Source: Thermophilibacter mediterraneus (GTDB taxonomy: Bacteria; Actinomycetota; Coriobacteriia; Coriobacteriales; Atopobiaceae). Taken from it: a stretch of DNA of 64,000 bases. Of the stretch, positions 23,361 to 32,383 are shown piece after piece. Under the pieces are notes generated by a model. That model worked only from the letters and a program-made list of their open reading frames with translations, was not told the DNA's origin and did no database searches. The translations under genes were made by a program, and so were the position numbers. The stretch covers positions 124,001-188,000 of the forward strand of contig NZ_FPKO01000008.1 in NCBI RefSeq assembly GCF_900119385.1. Direction: 5' to 3'. Position 1 is the first letter of the stretch; each line of letters starts with the position of its first letter.

Positions 23361-23819
23361 CTAGGAAAGCGCTCCGCCGGGCACAACGAGCTCCTGCCCC
23401 GGGACGAGAAGGCCCCCCTCGAGCCCGTTTGCCTCCTGGATCCAGGCGACGACGGCGCGCGCGTCCTCGCCGGGCGCGCTCTTCTCGGCGATCTCCCAGA
23501 GGGTGTCCCCTTGGCCGACCACGACGGTGCTCGTGGGGAGCTCGGAGAGCCTGTCCGAGACGCCCGTGGCGAGCAGCGTGTCGGCGACCGACGAGGCGAG
23601 GACGAGGGCGAAGACGACGAGGGCCGCGCACCCGACGAGCGCGACCTCCTGGGCGCGCGTGAGGGGGCGGGTGCGCGGTGCGCGGGGCGGCCGCCCGGCG
23701 TCGCGTCCCGCGCGTCCGAGGCCGCCCTCGAGCAGCACGAGGCGCGCGGGGCCCGTACTGAGCGCGGCGGTGCCGTCGAATGCGGGAAGCGTGGCGTGCG
23801 TGCTCGTGCGGGTGCTCAT
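23361..23819 (-). CDS. membrane-anchored LysM protein divergent from lexA (YneA-like)
   Basis: A 152-aa protein: about 60 basic/Pro-rich cytoplasmic residues, one membrane helix (EVALVGCAALVVFALVLASS, about 64-84) and an extracellular C-terminal LysM (VVVGQGDTLWEIAEKSAPGE onward). Size, topology and position beside lexA match YneA/DivS-type SOS division inhibitors, though sequence similarity cannot be judged by eye. The start at 23819 has GAGAGGAGACG upstream. It probably shares the SOS-controlled divergent region with lexA; an inhibitor of septation during DNA damage is the inferred role. Confidence 0.7.
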   Translation of the reverse strand: MSTRTSTHATLPAFDGTAALSTGPARLVLLEGGLGRAGRDAGRPPRAPRTRPLTRAQEVALVGCAALVVFALVLASSVADTLLATGVSDRLSELPTSTVVVGQGDTLWEIAEKSAPGEDARAVVAWIQEANGLEGGLLVPGQELVVPGGALS

Positions 23820-23944
23820 GGGTGCGTCTCCTCTCGTCTCTTCTCTCGAGACGGTTATATCTTCCGCGCCGGACAGAATTCGTGCGTGCAATCAGAACGT
23901 GTGTACCCTATTATGGTGGTACAGTTGTTCGTGTCAAGAGAAAA

Positions 23945-23984
23945 CGAACAGATGTTTGCAGATTCGCGCCCGAGGCGCTAAGAT
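23945..23984 (+). promoter_or_regulatory. lexA promoter with LexA (SOS) box
   Basis: CGAAC-AGAT-GTTTG (23945-23958) differs by one base from the Gram-positive/actinobacterial SOS consensus CGAAC-N4-GTTCG. It overlaps a -35-like TTTGCA (23955-23960), which is 18 bp from a -10 TAAGAT (23979-23984). LexA binding would block its own transcription and possibly that of the divergent LysM gene. Confidence 0.8.
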
Positions 23985-24007
23985 AGGGGCAGAGAGAAGG
24001 GAAGGCC

Positions 24008-24655
24008 ATGGCACGGGGAAAGCTCGGCAAGCGTCAGCTCGCCATCTACGACTTCATCAAGACCTACTCCGAGGAGCACGGCTACCCGCCCTCGGTCCGC
24101 GAGATCGGGGCGGCCGTCGGGCTGGCCTCCCCCTCGACGGTCCACATGCACCTCAAGGTCCTCGAGGAGCACGGACTCATCAAGCGCGACTCCAAGAAGC
24201 CGCGCACCATCGAGGTCATGGAGCGCCCCTCCGCCGACGGCCAGCCCCTGGCGAGCGTCACCCAGGACGTCGACCGTGACGTCATCACGCTGCCGCTCGT
24301 GGGACGCGTCGCCGCCGGCACGCCCATCCTCGCCGAGCAGAACATCGAGGACAGCCTGAGCCTCCCCACCTCCATCGTGAGCGACGCGAGCTCCTTCGTG
24401 CTGCGCGTCCGCGGGGAGTCCATGATCAACGCGGGCATCTTCGACGGCGACTACATCGTGGTCAAGGAGCAGCGCGAGGCCCGCGACGGAGAGATCGTGG
24501 TCGCCCTCATCGACGACTCGGCGACGGTCAAGACGTTCTATCGCGAGCGGGACCGCATCCGCCTCCAGCCGGAGAACGACGCGATGGACCCCATCTACGT
24601 CGAGAACCCCGTCATCCTGGGCAGGGTCACCGCGCTGATCAGGTCCATCTCGTAG
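24008..24655 (+). CDS. lexA: LexA repressor
   Basis: A 215-aa protein with an N-terminal winged HTH (GYPPSVREIGAAVGLASPST) and a C-terminal S24 self-cleavage domain: cleavage site Ala103-Gly104 (VAAGTP), catalytic Ser138 (RGESMI) and Lys175 (ATVKTF). RecA-ssDNA triggers its autocleavage. AGAAGGGAAGG precedes the ATG, and an SOS box lies at 23945-23958. The acyltransferase gene follows after 4 bp, so it may be SOS co-transcribed. Confidence 0.97.
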   Translation: MARGKLGKRQLAIYDFIKTYSEEHGYPPSVREIGAAVGLASPSTVHMHLKVLEEHGLIKRDSKKPRTIEVMERPSADGQPLASVTQDVDRDVITLPLVGRVAAGTPILAEQNIEDSLSLPTSIVSDASSFVLRVRGESMINAGIFDGDYIVVKEQREARDGEIVVALIDDSATVKTFYRERDRIRLQPENDAMDPIYVENPVILGRVTALIRSIS

Positions 24656-24659
24656 GCTC

Positions 24660-25418
24660 ATGGAGGAGTCGGGAGCGCAGGTCGCCGCGCCGCGGGCGCG
24701 CGTGGGCGTGTTCGACGTCGTGAGGGGCCTCTCGGTCGCCTCGATGGTGCTGTTCCACCTCTGCTACGACCTCACGCAGCTCTCGAGGGTCGACCTCCCC
24801 TGGTTCCGTCCGCCCCTCGAGGACGTGTGGCGCGCGAGCATCTCATGGACGTTCCTGTTCGTTGCGGGCTGCATGTGCCCGCTCTCGCGCTCCAACCTTC
24901 GACGCGGCGCGCAGTACGGCGCGGTCGCCCTGGCGATCTGGGCGGTCACGTCCCTTGCGGCGGTCGACACGCCCATCTCGTTTGGCATCATCTACTGCAT
25001 GGCAGCGTGCACGCTCGTCGCCGCGGGGCTCGACGCGCTCGGCATCATGCCCCGCGGCCGCGTCGCCGCGGCGCTGCTCGTCGTCGCGTTTTTCCTGCTG
25101 AGGGAGGTCCCCCACGGCCAGGTTGGGATCGGGGCGCTCGCCGTCGACCTCCCCTCCTGGCCCTATGAGACCACGTGGCTCGCGTGGCTCGGCTTCCCCG
25201 GACCCGGCTTCGCCTCGGGCGACTACTACCCGCTGCTCCCCTACCTCATGCTCTACCTCGCCGGCGCGGCGATGGGGGGCCTCTGGGCCCGGCGCGGCTA
25301 CCCGCGGTGGGCGTGCGAGGCACGCTGCGCGCCACTGACCTTCCTCGGCCGCCACGCCCTCGCTGTCTACGTCGTCCACCAGCCGGCGCTGCTGCTCGCG
25401 ACGACCCTCCTCGCCTGA
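24660..25418 (+). CDS. DUF1624/YeiB-type membrane acyltransferase-like protein
   Basis: A 252-aa multi-pass membrane protein. The opening VFDVVRGLSVASMVLFHLCY DL with its conserved R and H, and SWTFLFVAGC, are typical of the DUF1624/heparan-alpha-glucosaminide N-acetyltransferase-like clan; a late GRHALAVYVVHQPALLL segment is also diagnostic. About seven hydrophobic helices. Substrate unknown; members acylate cell-envelope sugars. It begins 4 bp after lexA and could therefore be induced on DNA damage, which would be unusual. Confidence 0.8.
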   Translation: MEESGAQVAAPRARVGVFDVVRGLSVASMVLFHLCYDLTQLSRVDLPWFRPPLEDVWRASISWTFLFVAGCMCPLSRSNLRRGAQYGAVALAIWAVTSLAAVDTPISFGIIYCMAACTLVAAGLDALGIMPRGRVAAALLVVAFFLLREVPHGQVGIGALAVDLPSWPYETTWLAWLGFPGPGFASGDYYPLLPYLMLYLAGAAMGGLWARRGYPRWACEARCAPLTFLGRHALAVYVVHQPALLLATTLLA

Positions 25419-25455
25419 CCCGCCCCAAGGAGCCGGCGGCCGACGCGGGACGCGG

Positions 25456-26799
25456 CTAGGCGTCGGAGGGCTCTCCCCCCTCGGCCCCGGCGCCGCCCTC
25501 GTCGTCCGCCGCGACGTAGGGCGCGAGGGTGCGCGCCATGCGCTCGTCCGCCCTCACGGTCGCGAGCAGGCCGCCCTGGACGTAGCTCTCGCGCATGACC
25601 TGGCAGCGCTCGTGGACCATCTTCATGAGGAGGCCCTTCTCGTAGGGCACGAGCACCGTCATGGTGACGCTCCCCTCCGACGCCTCCTTGGCGATGCGGT
25701 AGAGCAGGCCGCGGATGCCGTCGCCGTCGAGCGCCGAGATGACCTGCGCGTCCGGGTGGGAGCGCTGCGCCTCGCGCAGGGCGTCATCGTCGAGCAGGTC
25801 GCTCTTGTTAAGCACCGTCACGCTCCTGATGCCGTCGGCGCCGATCTCGCGGAGCACGGAGCGCACCGCCTCGACCTCGAGCTCGCGGTGCGGGTCTGAC
25901 GCGTCCACGACGAGCAGCACGAGGTCGGCCGCGCGCACCTCGGCGAGCGTCGACTTGAAGGACTCCACGAGCATCGTCGGGAGCTTCTGGATGAAGCCGA
26001 CCGTATCGGTGATGGTGATCTTGCGCCCCTCCTCGAGGTCGAGCGAGCGCGTGGTGGGGTCGAGCGTGGCGAAGAGCTCGTCGCGGACGTACACGTCGGC
26101 GCCCGTGAGCCGGTTGAGCAGGGTGGACTTGCCGGCGTTCGTGTAGCCCACGAGGGCGACGCGGTACACCCCGGAGTCCCACCGCGCCTTGCTCTGCACC
26201 CCGCGCCGGCGCTCGAGCCGCTCGAGCTCGCGCCTGAGCGTTGAGATGCGGGCGCGGACGAGCCGGCGGTCGACCTCGAGCTGGCTCTCGCCCTGGCCGA
26301 AGCGGCTGCCGATGCCGCCGCGCGTCTGCTCGCCGACGAGGTGGCTCCACATGCCCCGCAGGCGCGGGAGCACGTACTGGAGCTGTGCGAGCTGCACCTG
26401 GAGGCGGCCCTCGTGGGTCTTGGCGTGCACCCCGAAGATGTCGAGGATGAGCGCCGTGCGGTCGATGATCTTGACGGGCTCGCCCACGATCTTCTCGAGG
26501 TTGGCCTGCTGGGAAGGGGTGAGCTCGTCATCGAAGATGACCACGTCGGCCTCGAGGGAGCGGACGTGGTGGCAGAGCTCCTCGACCTTTCCCTTCCCGA
26601 TGAAGGTCTTGGGCACGGGAGCGTCGAGGCGCTGCGACATCGTCATCACGACCTCGGCGCCGTCGGTCTGCGCCAGGCGCGCGAGCTCGGCGAGCGACTC
26701 CTCGCAGGTCCACTCCGAGCGCCCGAGGTCCACGCCGACGAGGATGGCGCGCTCGGGGACCGGGGCCGTCGAGCGCGGGACGAACCTACCCACGTGCAC
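25456..26799 (-). CDS. hflX: ribosome-associated GTPase HflX
   Basis: A 447-aa protein with an N-terminal HflX domain (GKGKVEELCHHVRSLEADVV, FDDELTPSQQANLE), a coiled linker and a Ras-like G domain: G1 GYTNAGKS, G3 DTVGFIQKLP, G4 NKSD. It splits stalled 70S ribosomes. The start is a GTG overlapping the miaA stop; two GTGs (26799, 26793) are possible and GGGGGAGGG spacing slightly favours the second. It is last gene of the miaB-miaA-hflX unit, a common bacterial order. Confidence 0.92.
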   Translation of the reverse strand: MHVGRFVPRSTAPVPERAILVGVDLGRSEWTCEESLAELARLAQTDGAEVVMTMSQRLDAPVPKTFIGKGKVEELCHHVRSLEADVVIFDDELTPSQQANLEKIVGEPVKIIDRTALILDIFGVHAKTHEGRLQVQLAQLQYVLPRLRGMWSHLVGEQTRGGIGSRFGQGESQLEVDRRLVRARISTLRRELERLERRRGVQSKARWDSGVYRVALVGYTNAGKSTLLNRLTGADVYVRDELFATLDPTTRSLDLEEGRKITITDTVGFIQKLPTMLVESFKSTLAEVRAADLVLLVVDASDPHRELEVEAVRSVLREIGADGIRSVTVLNKSDLLDDDALREAQRSHPDAQVISALDGDGIRGLLYRIAKEASEGSVTMTVLVPYEKGLLMKMVHERCQVMRESYVQGGLLATVRADERMARTLAPYVAADDEGGAGAEGGEPSDA

Positions 26800-27724
26800 C
26801 GCCCTCCCCCAGCTCCGCGACGATGCGGCGCGCGGCCTCCTCGCAGTCGACCTCGTCGAGGTCGATCCAGCGCACGCGGGGGTCGTGGCGGAACCACGAG
26901 AGCTGGCGCTTGGCGTAGCGCCGAGTGCGAAGCTTGACCCGCTCGACCGCCTCGTCGAGCGTGCAGGAGCCCGAGAGCGCCTCGAGGACCTCCTTGTAGC
27001 CGATGGCCTGGCCGGCGGTGAGCTCGGGGGAGAGTCCGCGGGCCGCGAGGGCGCGCACCTCGTCGACGAGGCCCGCCGCGACCATCTGGTCGACGCGGCC
27101 GTCGATGCGCGCGTAGAGGCGCTCCCGCGACATCGAGAGTCCCCAGACGAGGGCATCGTAGTGCGCGTCGCGCTCGTGCAGCCCCTCGTGGTGGGCGGCG
27201 TAGGAGGTGCCCTCGTCGAGCATCTCGAGAGCGCGCACGACGCGCCGGACGTTGTTGGGGTGGATGAGCGCCGCGCTCGCGGGGTCGCGCGAGGCGAGGA
27301 GGCCGTGCAGGGCGAGCGGCCCCTCCTCCCGGGCGAGCGCCTCGTAGCGCCGGCGGAGCTCGCCGTCCTTCTCGCCCGCGGGAAAGCTCATCTCGTCGAT
27401 CACGGCATTGAGGTAGAGGCCGGTCCCGCCCGCGAGCACGGGGACGCGGCCCTCGGAGAGCAGCCGGTCGACGCAGGCGCGCGCCTCGGCCTGGAAGCGC
27501 TGCGCCGAGTAGTCCTCGAGCGGGTCGGCAACGTCGACCATGAGCAGCGGGCAGCGCCGCTCGGCGGCCGGGGTCTTGGCGGTGCCCACGTCCATCCCCC
27601 GGTACACCTGCATCGCGTCGACGGAGACGACGGACGAGCCGAGCGCGAGCGCCACGAGCTCGGCAACGGCGCTCTTGCCCGAGGCGGTCGGCCCCACGAT
27701 GCAGGCGACGCGGGGAAGGTTCAT
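26786..27724 (-). CDS. miaA: tRNA dimethylallyltransferase
   Basis: A 312-aa protein with the P-loop VGPTASGKS (10-18), SVDAMQVYRGMDVGTAKT and AGGTGLYLNAV motifs. It transfers dimethylallyl to A37 of tRNAs reading UNN codons, the substrate for MiaB encoded immediately upstream. The ATG overlaps the miaB TGA (ATGA); the 3' end overlaps hflX. No truncation. Confidence 0.95.
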   Translation of the reverse strand: MNLPRVACIVGPTASGKSAVAELVALALGSSVVSVDAMQVYRGMDVGTAKTPAAERRCPLLMVDVADPLEDYSAQRFQAEARACVDRLLSEGRVPVLAGGTGLYLNAVIDEMSFPAGEKDGELRRRYEALAREEGPLALHGLLASRDPASAALIHPNNVRRVVRALEMLDEGTSYAAHHEGLHERDAHYDALVWGLSMSRERLYARIDGRVDQMVAAGLVDEVRALAARGLSPELTAGQAIGYKEVLEALSGSCTLDEAVERVKLRTRRYAKRQLSWFRHDPRVRWIDLDEVDCEEAARRIVAELGEGGARG

Positions 27725-29088
27725 CGGGCGTCGCCCTCGACGGTGCCGCGCAGGTACCACGTCCGCGCCTCCTCGACGCGCACGTCGACGATCCTGCCGA
27801 CGAGGTCCGCGGCGGAGAGACCCTCGGGCACGCCGAAGTGCACCGTCTGGTTCTTCTCGGAGTGGCCCACCATCACGCCCTCGTCGCGCTTGGACGAGCC
27901 CTCCACCAGGACGCTCGCGAGCGAGCCGAGGTCGGCCTGGTTGGCGTCGTGGGCCTGCTCGGCGACGAGCGCCGCGAGGCGGTCGAAGCGCTCCTGGATG
28001 ACCTCGTGGGGCGTGTCGTCGACCATCTTGGCGGCCGGGGTGCCGGGGCGCGGCGAGTAGATGAAGGTGTAGGCGGACGAGAAGGCGGCCTCGCGCACGA
28101 GGGAGAGCGTCTCGAGGAAGTCCTCCTCGGTCTCGCCGGGGAACCCGACGATGATGTCGGTCGAGAGCGCGAGGCCGGGCACGGCGGCGCGCAGGCGAGA
28201 CACGAGCCCGAGGTACTCCTCGCGGGTGTAGCTGCGGTTCATGGCGCGAAGGACGCGCGTGGAGCCGCTCTGGACCGCGAGGTGCAGGTGCGGCATGACC
28301 GAGGGGAGCTCGGCCATGGCGGCGATGGTCTCGTCGGAGAGGTCCTTGGGGTTCGAGGAGGTGAAGCGGATGCGCTCCACCCCCGTGTCGGCGACGCGTC
28401 GCAGCAGCTCGGCGAAGCGGGGCTCCCCGTAGATGCTGCGCCCGTAGGAGTTGACGTTCTGGCCGAGCAGCGTCACCTCGCGCACGCCGTCGGCGACGAG
28501 GGCGCCCACCTCGGCGACCACGCTCTCCATGGTGCGGCTCTTCTCGCGCCCCCGGACGTAGGGGACGATGCAGTAGGTGCAGAAGTTGTTGCACCCCGTC
28601 ATGATGGGCACCCAGGCGTGGAACGCGCTCGCGCGGCGGCTCGGGAGGTCGGTGGAGAAGGGCCTCCCCTCCTCGACCGTGTCGACCTCGACCGCGCGCC
28701 CGTCGTCCGCGAAGGCCTCGGCGAGGAGGCCGGGGAGGCTCGCGAGGGCGCTCGTGCCGAAGACGACGTCGGCGCAGGCGATGTGCTCGCGGATGCGCTC
28801 GCCGTCGCGCTGGGCGATGCAGCCGCCGATGGCGACGACGCGCCTGCCGGAGGGCGGCGTGGGCGCGGAGACCATGGCAGACGCCTGGCCGTAGAGGCGC
28901 TGGTCGGCGTTCTCGCGCACGCAGCACGTCATGAAGACGACGATGTCGGCTCCGTCGGGGTCGTCCACGCAGATGCAGCCGCACGAGTCGAGCAGGCCGG
29001 CGACGCGCTCGGAGTCGTGGAGGTTCATCTGGCAGCCGAAGGTCCTGACGCAGTAGGTCTTGCCGACGAGGACGGGGGGCGTCTGCAT
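27721..29088 (-). CDS. miaB: tRNA-2-methylthio-N6-dimethylallyladenosine synthase
   Basis: A 455-aa radical-SAM methylthiotransferase. The N-terminal UPF0004 domain has its three cluster Cys (TFGCQMN, ADIVVFMTCCVRENADQR); the radical SAM motif is CNNFCTYCIVP; the C-terminal TRAM domain follows. It methylthiolates i6A37 made by MiaA. The ATG at 29088 shares one base with the spoVS TGA. Paralogues RimO (35505) and MtaB (52053) are distinguished by their own motifs. Confidence 0.95.
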   Translation of the reverse strand: MQTPPVLVGKTYCVRTFGCQMNLHDSERVAGLLDSCGCICVDDPDGADIVVFMTCCVRENADQRLYGQASAMVSAPTPPSGRRVVAIGGCIAQRDGERIREHIACADVVFGTSALASLPGLLAEAFADDGRAVEVDTVEEGRPFSTDLPSRRASAFHAWVPIMTGCNNFCTYCIVPYVRGREKSRTMESVVAEVGALVADGVREVTLLGQNVNSYGRSIYGEPRFAELLRRVADTGVERIRFTSSNPKDLSDETIAAMAELPSVMPHLHLAVQSGSTRVLRAMNRSYTREEYLGLVSRLRAAVPGLALSTDIIVGFPGETEEDFLETLSLVREAAFSSAYTFIYSPRPGTPAAKMVDDTPHEVIQERFDRLAALVAEQAHDANQADLGSLASVLVEGSSKRDEGVMVGHSEKNQTVHFGVPEGLSAADLVGRIVDVRVEEARTWYLRGTVEGDAR

Positions 29089-29396
29089 CACGACACCTGC
29101 CCCGGCGCGGCGCTCGTCGCGGCGGGCGCGACGAGCCGGTGGACGTAGACGGCGATGCGGATGGCGGTCCTGCTCTCCCCGCCTATCTCGATGTCCGAGA
29201 AGGTCGGCGCGCAGGAGATGTCGACGCCCGTGGGGATGAGGAAGCCGCGCGCGATCGCGACGGCCTTGATCGCCTGGTTGACCGCGCCCGCGCCGACGCA
29301 CTGGATGTTCACGGGGACCTCGTCCTTGACGAGGCCGGCTATGGCGCCGGCGACCGAGGCCGGCGACGACTTGCTCGACACCTTGAGATAGTCCAT
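29088..29396 (-). CDS. spoVS: stage V sporulation protein S (SpoVS)
   Basis: A 102-aa protein. It opens MDYLKVSSKSSPASVAGAIAGLVKD and holds the conserved VNIQCVGAGAVNQAIKAVAI and RGFLIPTGVDISCAPTFSDI, an Alba-like nucleic-acid-binding fold. The organism type does not sporulate, so it presumably acts as an RNA/DNA-binding regulator; its conserved place between rny and miaB supports an RNA-metabolism role. The ATG at 29396 follows GCAGGAGACAAG; the C-terminal 15 residues are a low-complexity tail. Confidence 0.92.
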   Translation of the reverse strand: MDYLKVSSKSSPASVAGAIAGLVKDEVPVNIQCVGAGAVNQAIKAVAIARGFLIPTGVDISCAPTFSDIEIGGESRTAIRIAVYVHRLVAPAATSAAPGQVS

Positions 29397-29501
29397 GTCT
29401 TGTCTCCTGCTGCGAGGCTCCCATGAGCTGCTGCGTATGTGGTCCATGAGTTCCTGAAGAATTCTATAGGTTGGTGCCTGGTTTGAGAAGTGCGGGCGGG
29501 G

Positions 29502-30578
29502 CTAGTCGCTCTCCTCGAGGTCGAAGGTGACGGTGATCTTGCGGCGCCCGACCCGGACCTTGGGGTCGGACGAGAGGGAGAGGTAGTAGCGCTGCGCGAG
29601 GACGGCGAAGTCGCGCTCCATGGTGCGCGAGAACTCCTCGACGTCCTCCCGGGAGATCTTGAGGCCGCGGCGGTCGCGCACGAGGTCGACCTCGCGGGGC
29701 CCGCTCGACGGGGCGGAGCGGTGCGTGAGGCGCGCGACGACGCCGCGCAGCGGGCGAATCTGCCCCGACACGATGCGGTGAGCGGTGCGCTCCGACATCT
29801 CGAGGCCGAGCGCGGCCGCCTGGGCGCGCAGGTCCGCGGCGTCGGCCGCGGCGCGGAGGCGCTCCAGGACGGGCAGCGAGTCGAGCGAGTCGAGGAAGAG
29901 CAGCTCCGATCCGTCCACGGTGGAGGCGGCGCGGGCGCGGGCGGTGGCAGCCACCTCGGCGGGCGACCCGAGGTAGACCTCGCACGCGGCGCGCTCCTCG
30001 AGCGCGAACTCGCAGCAGGTCCGCACGATGTTGTGCGGGCCGCGCACGCAGGCGAGCGCGCCGTCCTCCCCCGCCTCGACGGTCGGCCAGGTTGACTGGT
30101 CGGCGCGCTCGGGCAGCTCGCGGGCATCGGTCACCACGCGGATGGCCGCGCCCTTCCCGGGCGCCGAGGACATGACCTCGGCGCTCACCGCGTTCTCTCG
30201 GATGGAGAAGAGCGCCATGCCGCGGCCGTGGACGCCCCAGCGGTCCATGCGAACGCTGTCGAGCTTGGAGGTGACGCGCGCCTCGAAGACGCGCGCGTGC
30301 ATGTCCCCCGGGATGCCCGAGCCGTCGTCGAGCATCGTGACCGTGCGCAGGTCGCCCTCGCGGCTCGTCGCCACGTAGATGTGGCGCGCGCCCGCGTCGC
30401 GCGCGTTGCGCAGCATCTCGATCACCGCGTCCTCGACGCAGCGGACGTCGTGCTTTGCCTGCCTGCGCTCCGCCTCGGCGACGCGGAGGCGGACGTAGCC
30501 CTCGCCGAGGTTCTCCTCGACGCGCAGCGCCCGCTCGCCGCCCATGGCGGACACGAAGTCAGCGAGGTCGCCCGGCAC
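29502..30578 (-). CDS. GHKL-type ATPase domain protein of unknown function
   Basis: A 358-aa protein. The first 150 residues form a GHKL (Hsp90/MutL/histidine-kinase-like) ATP-binding domain: N-box AVIEMLRNARDAGARHI, G1 LDDGSGIPG, and G2-like WGVHGRGMALFSIRE. The remaining 200 residues have no domain I recognise and end in a basic beta segment KVRVGRRKITVTFDLEES. It has no sensor or phospho-acceptor domain, so it is not a classical histidine kinase. It sits 10 bp after rny and ahead of spoVS. The start is a GTG at 30578; an ATG at 30545 is an alternative. Confidence 0.75.
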   Translation of the reverse strand: MPGDLADFVSAMGGERALRVEENLGEGYVRLRVAEAERRQAKHDVRCVEDAVIEMLRNARDAGARHIYVATSREGDLRTVTMLDDGSGIPGDMHARVFEARVTSKLDSVRMDRWGVHGRGMALFSIRENAVSAEVMSSAPGKGAAIRVVTDARELPERADQSTWPTVEAGEDGALACVRGPHNIVRTCCEFALEERAACEVYLGSPAEVAATARARAASTVDGSELLFLDSLDSLPVLERLRAAADAADLRAQAAALGLEMSERTAHRIVSGQIRPLRGVVARLTHRSAPSSGPREVDLVRDRRGLKISREDVEEFSRTMERDFAVLAQRYYLSLSSDPKVRVGRRKITVTFDLEESD

Positions 30579-30588
30579 GCGCGCTCAG

Positions 30589-32142
30589 CTACTTCGCGAC
30601 GTCGACGGCGCGGGACTCGCGGATCACCACGACGCGGACCTGGCCGGGGTACTCCATCTCGTCCTCGATCTGCTTGGCGATGTCGTGCGCGAGCACCGTC
30701 GCCTGGGCGTCGGAGACCTTGCCGGGCTCGACCATGACGTGGAGCTCGCGACCCGCCTGCATGGCGTAGGTGCGCTCCACGCCGTCGTGGGCGTTGGAGA
30801 TCTCCTCGAGCTTCTCGAGGCGCTTGATGTAGTTCTCGGCCGACTCGCGGCGGGCGCCGGGGCGCGCGGCGGAGATGGCGTCGGCGGCCTGGACGAGGAC
30901 GTCGAGGACGGTGTCGGGGTCGACGTCGGCGTGGTGCGCCTCGATGGCGTGGACGATCTCGGGGCGCTCGCCGTAGCGACGGGCGAGGTCCGCGCCGATC
31001 ACCGCGTGCGGGCCCTCGACCTCGTGGTCGATGGCCTTGCCGAGGTCGTGCAGCAGGCCGGCGCGCTTCGCGGGCGCCTCGTCGAGGCCGAGCTCGGAGG
31101 CCATGATGCCGCAGAGCGCGGAGACCTGGACGGAGTGCGAGAGCACGTTCTGGCCGAAGGAGGTGCGGTAGCGCAGCGCGCCGAGGGTCTTGACCAGCTC
31201 GGGGTGCAGGTCGTGGATGCCCGCGTCGAAGGCGGCCTGCTCGCCGGCCTCGCGGACGCGCTCGGCGACGAGCGCCTCGGCCTTCTTGTAGAGCTCCTCG
31301 ATGCGGGCCGGGTGGATGCGCCCGTCGGCGATGAGGTTCTCGAGGGCCACGCGGGCGGTCTCGCGGCGCACGGGGTCGAAGCTCGAGAGGACGACGGTCT
31401 CGGGGGTGTCGTCGATCACGAGCGAGACGCCGGAGACCTGCTCGAAGGTGCGGATGTTGCGGCCCTCGCGGCCGATGATGCGGCCCTTGAGGTCGTCGGA
31501 GGGAATGTGGACCGAGGTGACCGTGATCTCGCCGGCCTGGTCGGCGGCGCAGCGCTGGATCGCGGTGGAGATGATCTCGCGGGCGGTCTTGTCGGCCTTG
31601 GCGCGGACGCTCTGCTCGGCCTCGCGCAGGATCTGGGCCTCCTCGCGGACGGAGTCGGCGCGGACGCGGGCGAGCAGCTCGTCGTGGGCCTCGTCGGTGG
31701 AGAGGCCGGCGATGCGCTCGAGCTCGGTGGTCTGGCGGGCGACCATCTCGTCGATGTCGCTCTTGCGGCGGTCGAGCTGGCCCTGGAGGCTCGAGAGCTG
31801 GTGCTCCCGGCGGTCGAGCGCGTCGTTTCTGTGGTCGAGGGACTCCTCGCGCTGCATGATGCGGTTCTCGAGGCCCTGGAGCTCCTGCTTGCGCTTCTTC
31901 TCCTCCGCCTCGGAGGCCTGCTTCAGCGTGAGGATCTGCTCCTTGGCCTCGAGGATGGCCTCCTTCTTGGCGCTCTCCGCCTGGCGGCGCGCCTCCTCGG
32001 CGATGCGCTGGGCCTCGTCGTGGGCCCCGGCCAGGCGGGCCTCGGCGTCCTTGAGGCGCGAGCCGCTCTTGCCGGCTAGGATGAAGTAGACGACTGCGGC
32101 GCCGACCACCAGGCCGACGACCCCTGCGATGATGAATTCCAT
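30589..32142 (-). CDS. rny: ribonuclease Y
   Basis: A 517-aa endoribonuclease. It has an N-terminal membrane anchor (EFIIAGVVGLVVGAAVVYFI), a long coiled coil (about 30-200), a KH domain (DDLKGRIIGREGRNIRTFE) and an HD domain (LLHDLGKAID with upstream HSVQVSALC). It starts mRNA decay at the membrane. GAGGAGCAGGC precedes the ATG. With pnp and rnj in the same window, most of a Gram-positive degradosome is encoded nearby. Confidence 0.96.
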   Translation of the reverse strand: MEFIIAGVVGLVVGAAVVYFILAGKSGSRLKDAEARLAGAHDEAQRIAEEARRQAESAKKEAILEAKEQILTLKQASEAEEKKRKQELQGLENRIMQREESLDHRNDALDRREHQLSSLQGQLDRRKSDIDEMVARQTTELERIAGLSTDEAHDELLARVRADSVREEAQILREAEQSVRAKADKTAREIISTAIQRCAADQAGEITVTSVHIPSDDLKGRIIGREGRNIRTFEQVSGVSLVIDDTPETVVLSSFDPVRRETARVALENLIADGRIHPARIEELYKKAEALVAERVREAGEQAAFDAGIHDLHPELVKTLGALRYRTSFGQNVLSHSVQVSALCGIMASELGLDEAPAKRAGLLHDLGKAIDHEVEGPHAVIGADLARRYGERPEIVHAIEAHHADVDPDTVLDVLVQAADAISAARPGARRESAENYIKRLEKLEEISNAHDGVERTYAMQAGRELHVMVEPGKVSDAQATVLAHDIAKQIEDEMEYPGQVRVVVIRESRAVDVAK

Positions 32143-32383
32143 GCCTGCTCCTCAGATGTTGCGATGTTTGCTCGTGGTTCGGGGGACCGCGGCACAGAGG
32201 CGCCGCGGGCGGAGCCATCAGAGGCGCAGACACGGCACCATAGCCGAGATATATCGCGTATGCGGAAAGCTTGCGTGACTGATCCGAAACGTGACTGATC
32301 CGAGAGTATGGGCATCGCCGGGGTCCCGGCGCGGTAATGCGCTCTAACAGCCTACATATCGTAGCCTCTGCGTAAGCTCCCTG
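32143..32383. promoter_or_regulatory. rny upstream region with tandem 14-bp repeats
   Basis: CGTGACTGATCCGA occurs twice in direct orientation (32274-32287 and 32290-32303, period 16), upstream of the AT-rich GATATATC (minus strand) that could be the rny -10 region. Two phased sites ahead of a promoter suggest an activator or repressor site; unproven. The rest of the 241 bp shows nothing clear. Confidence 0.45.
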
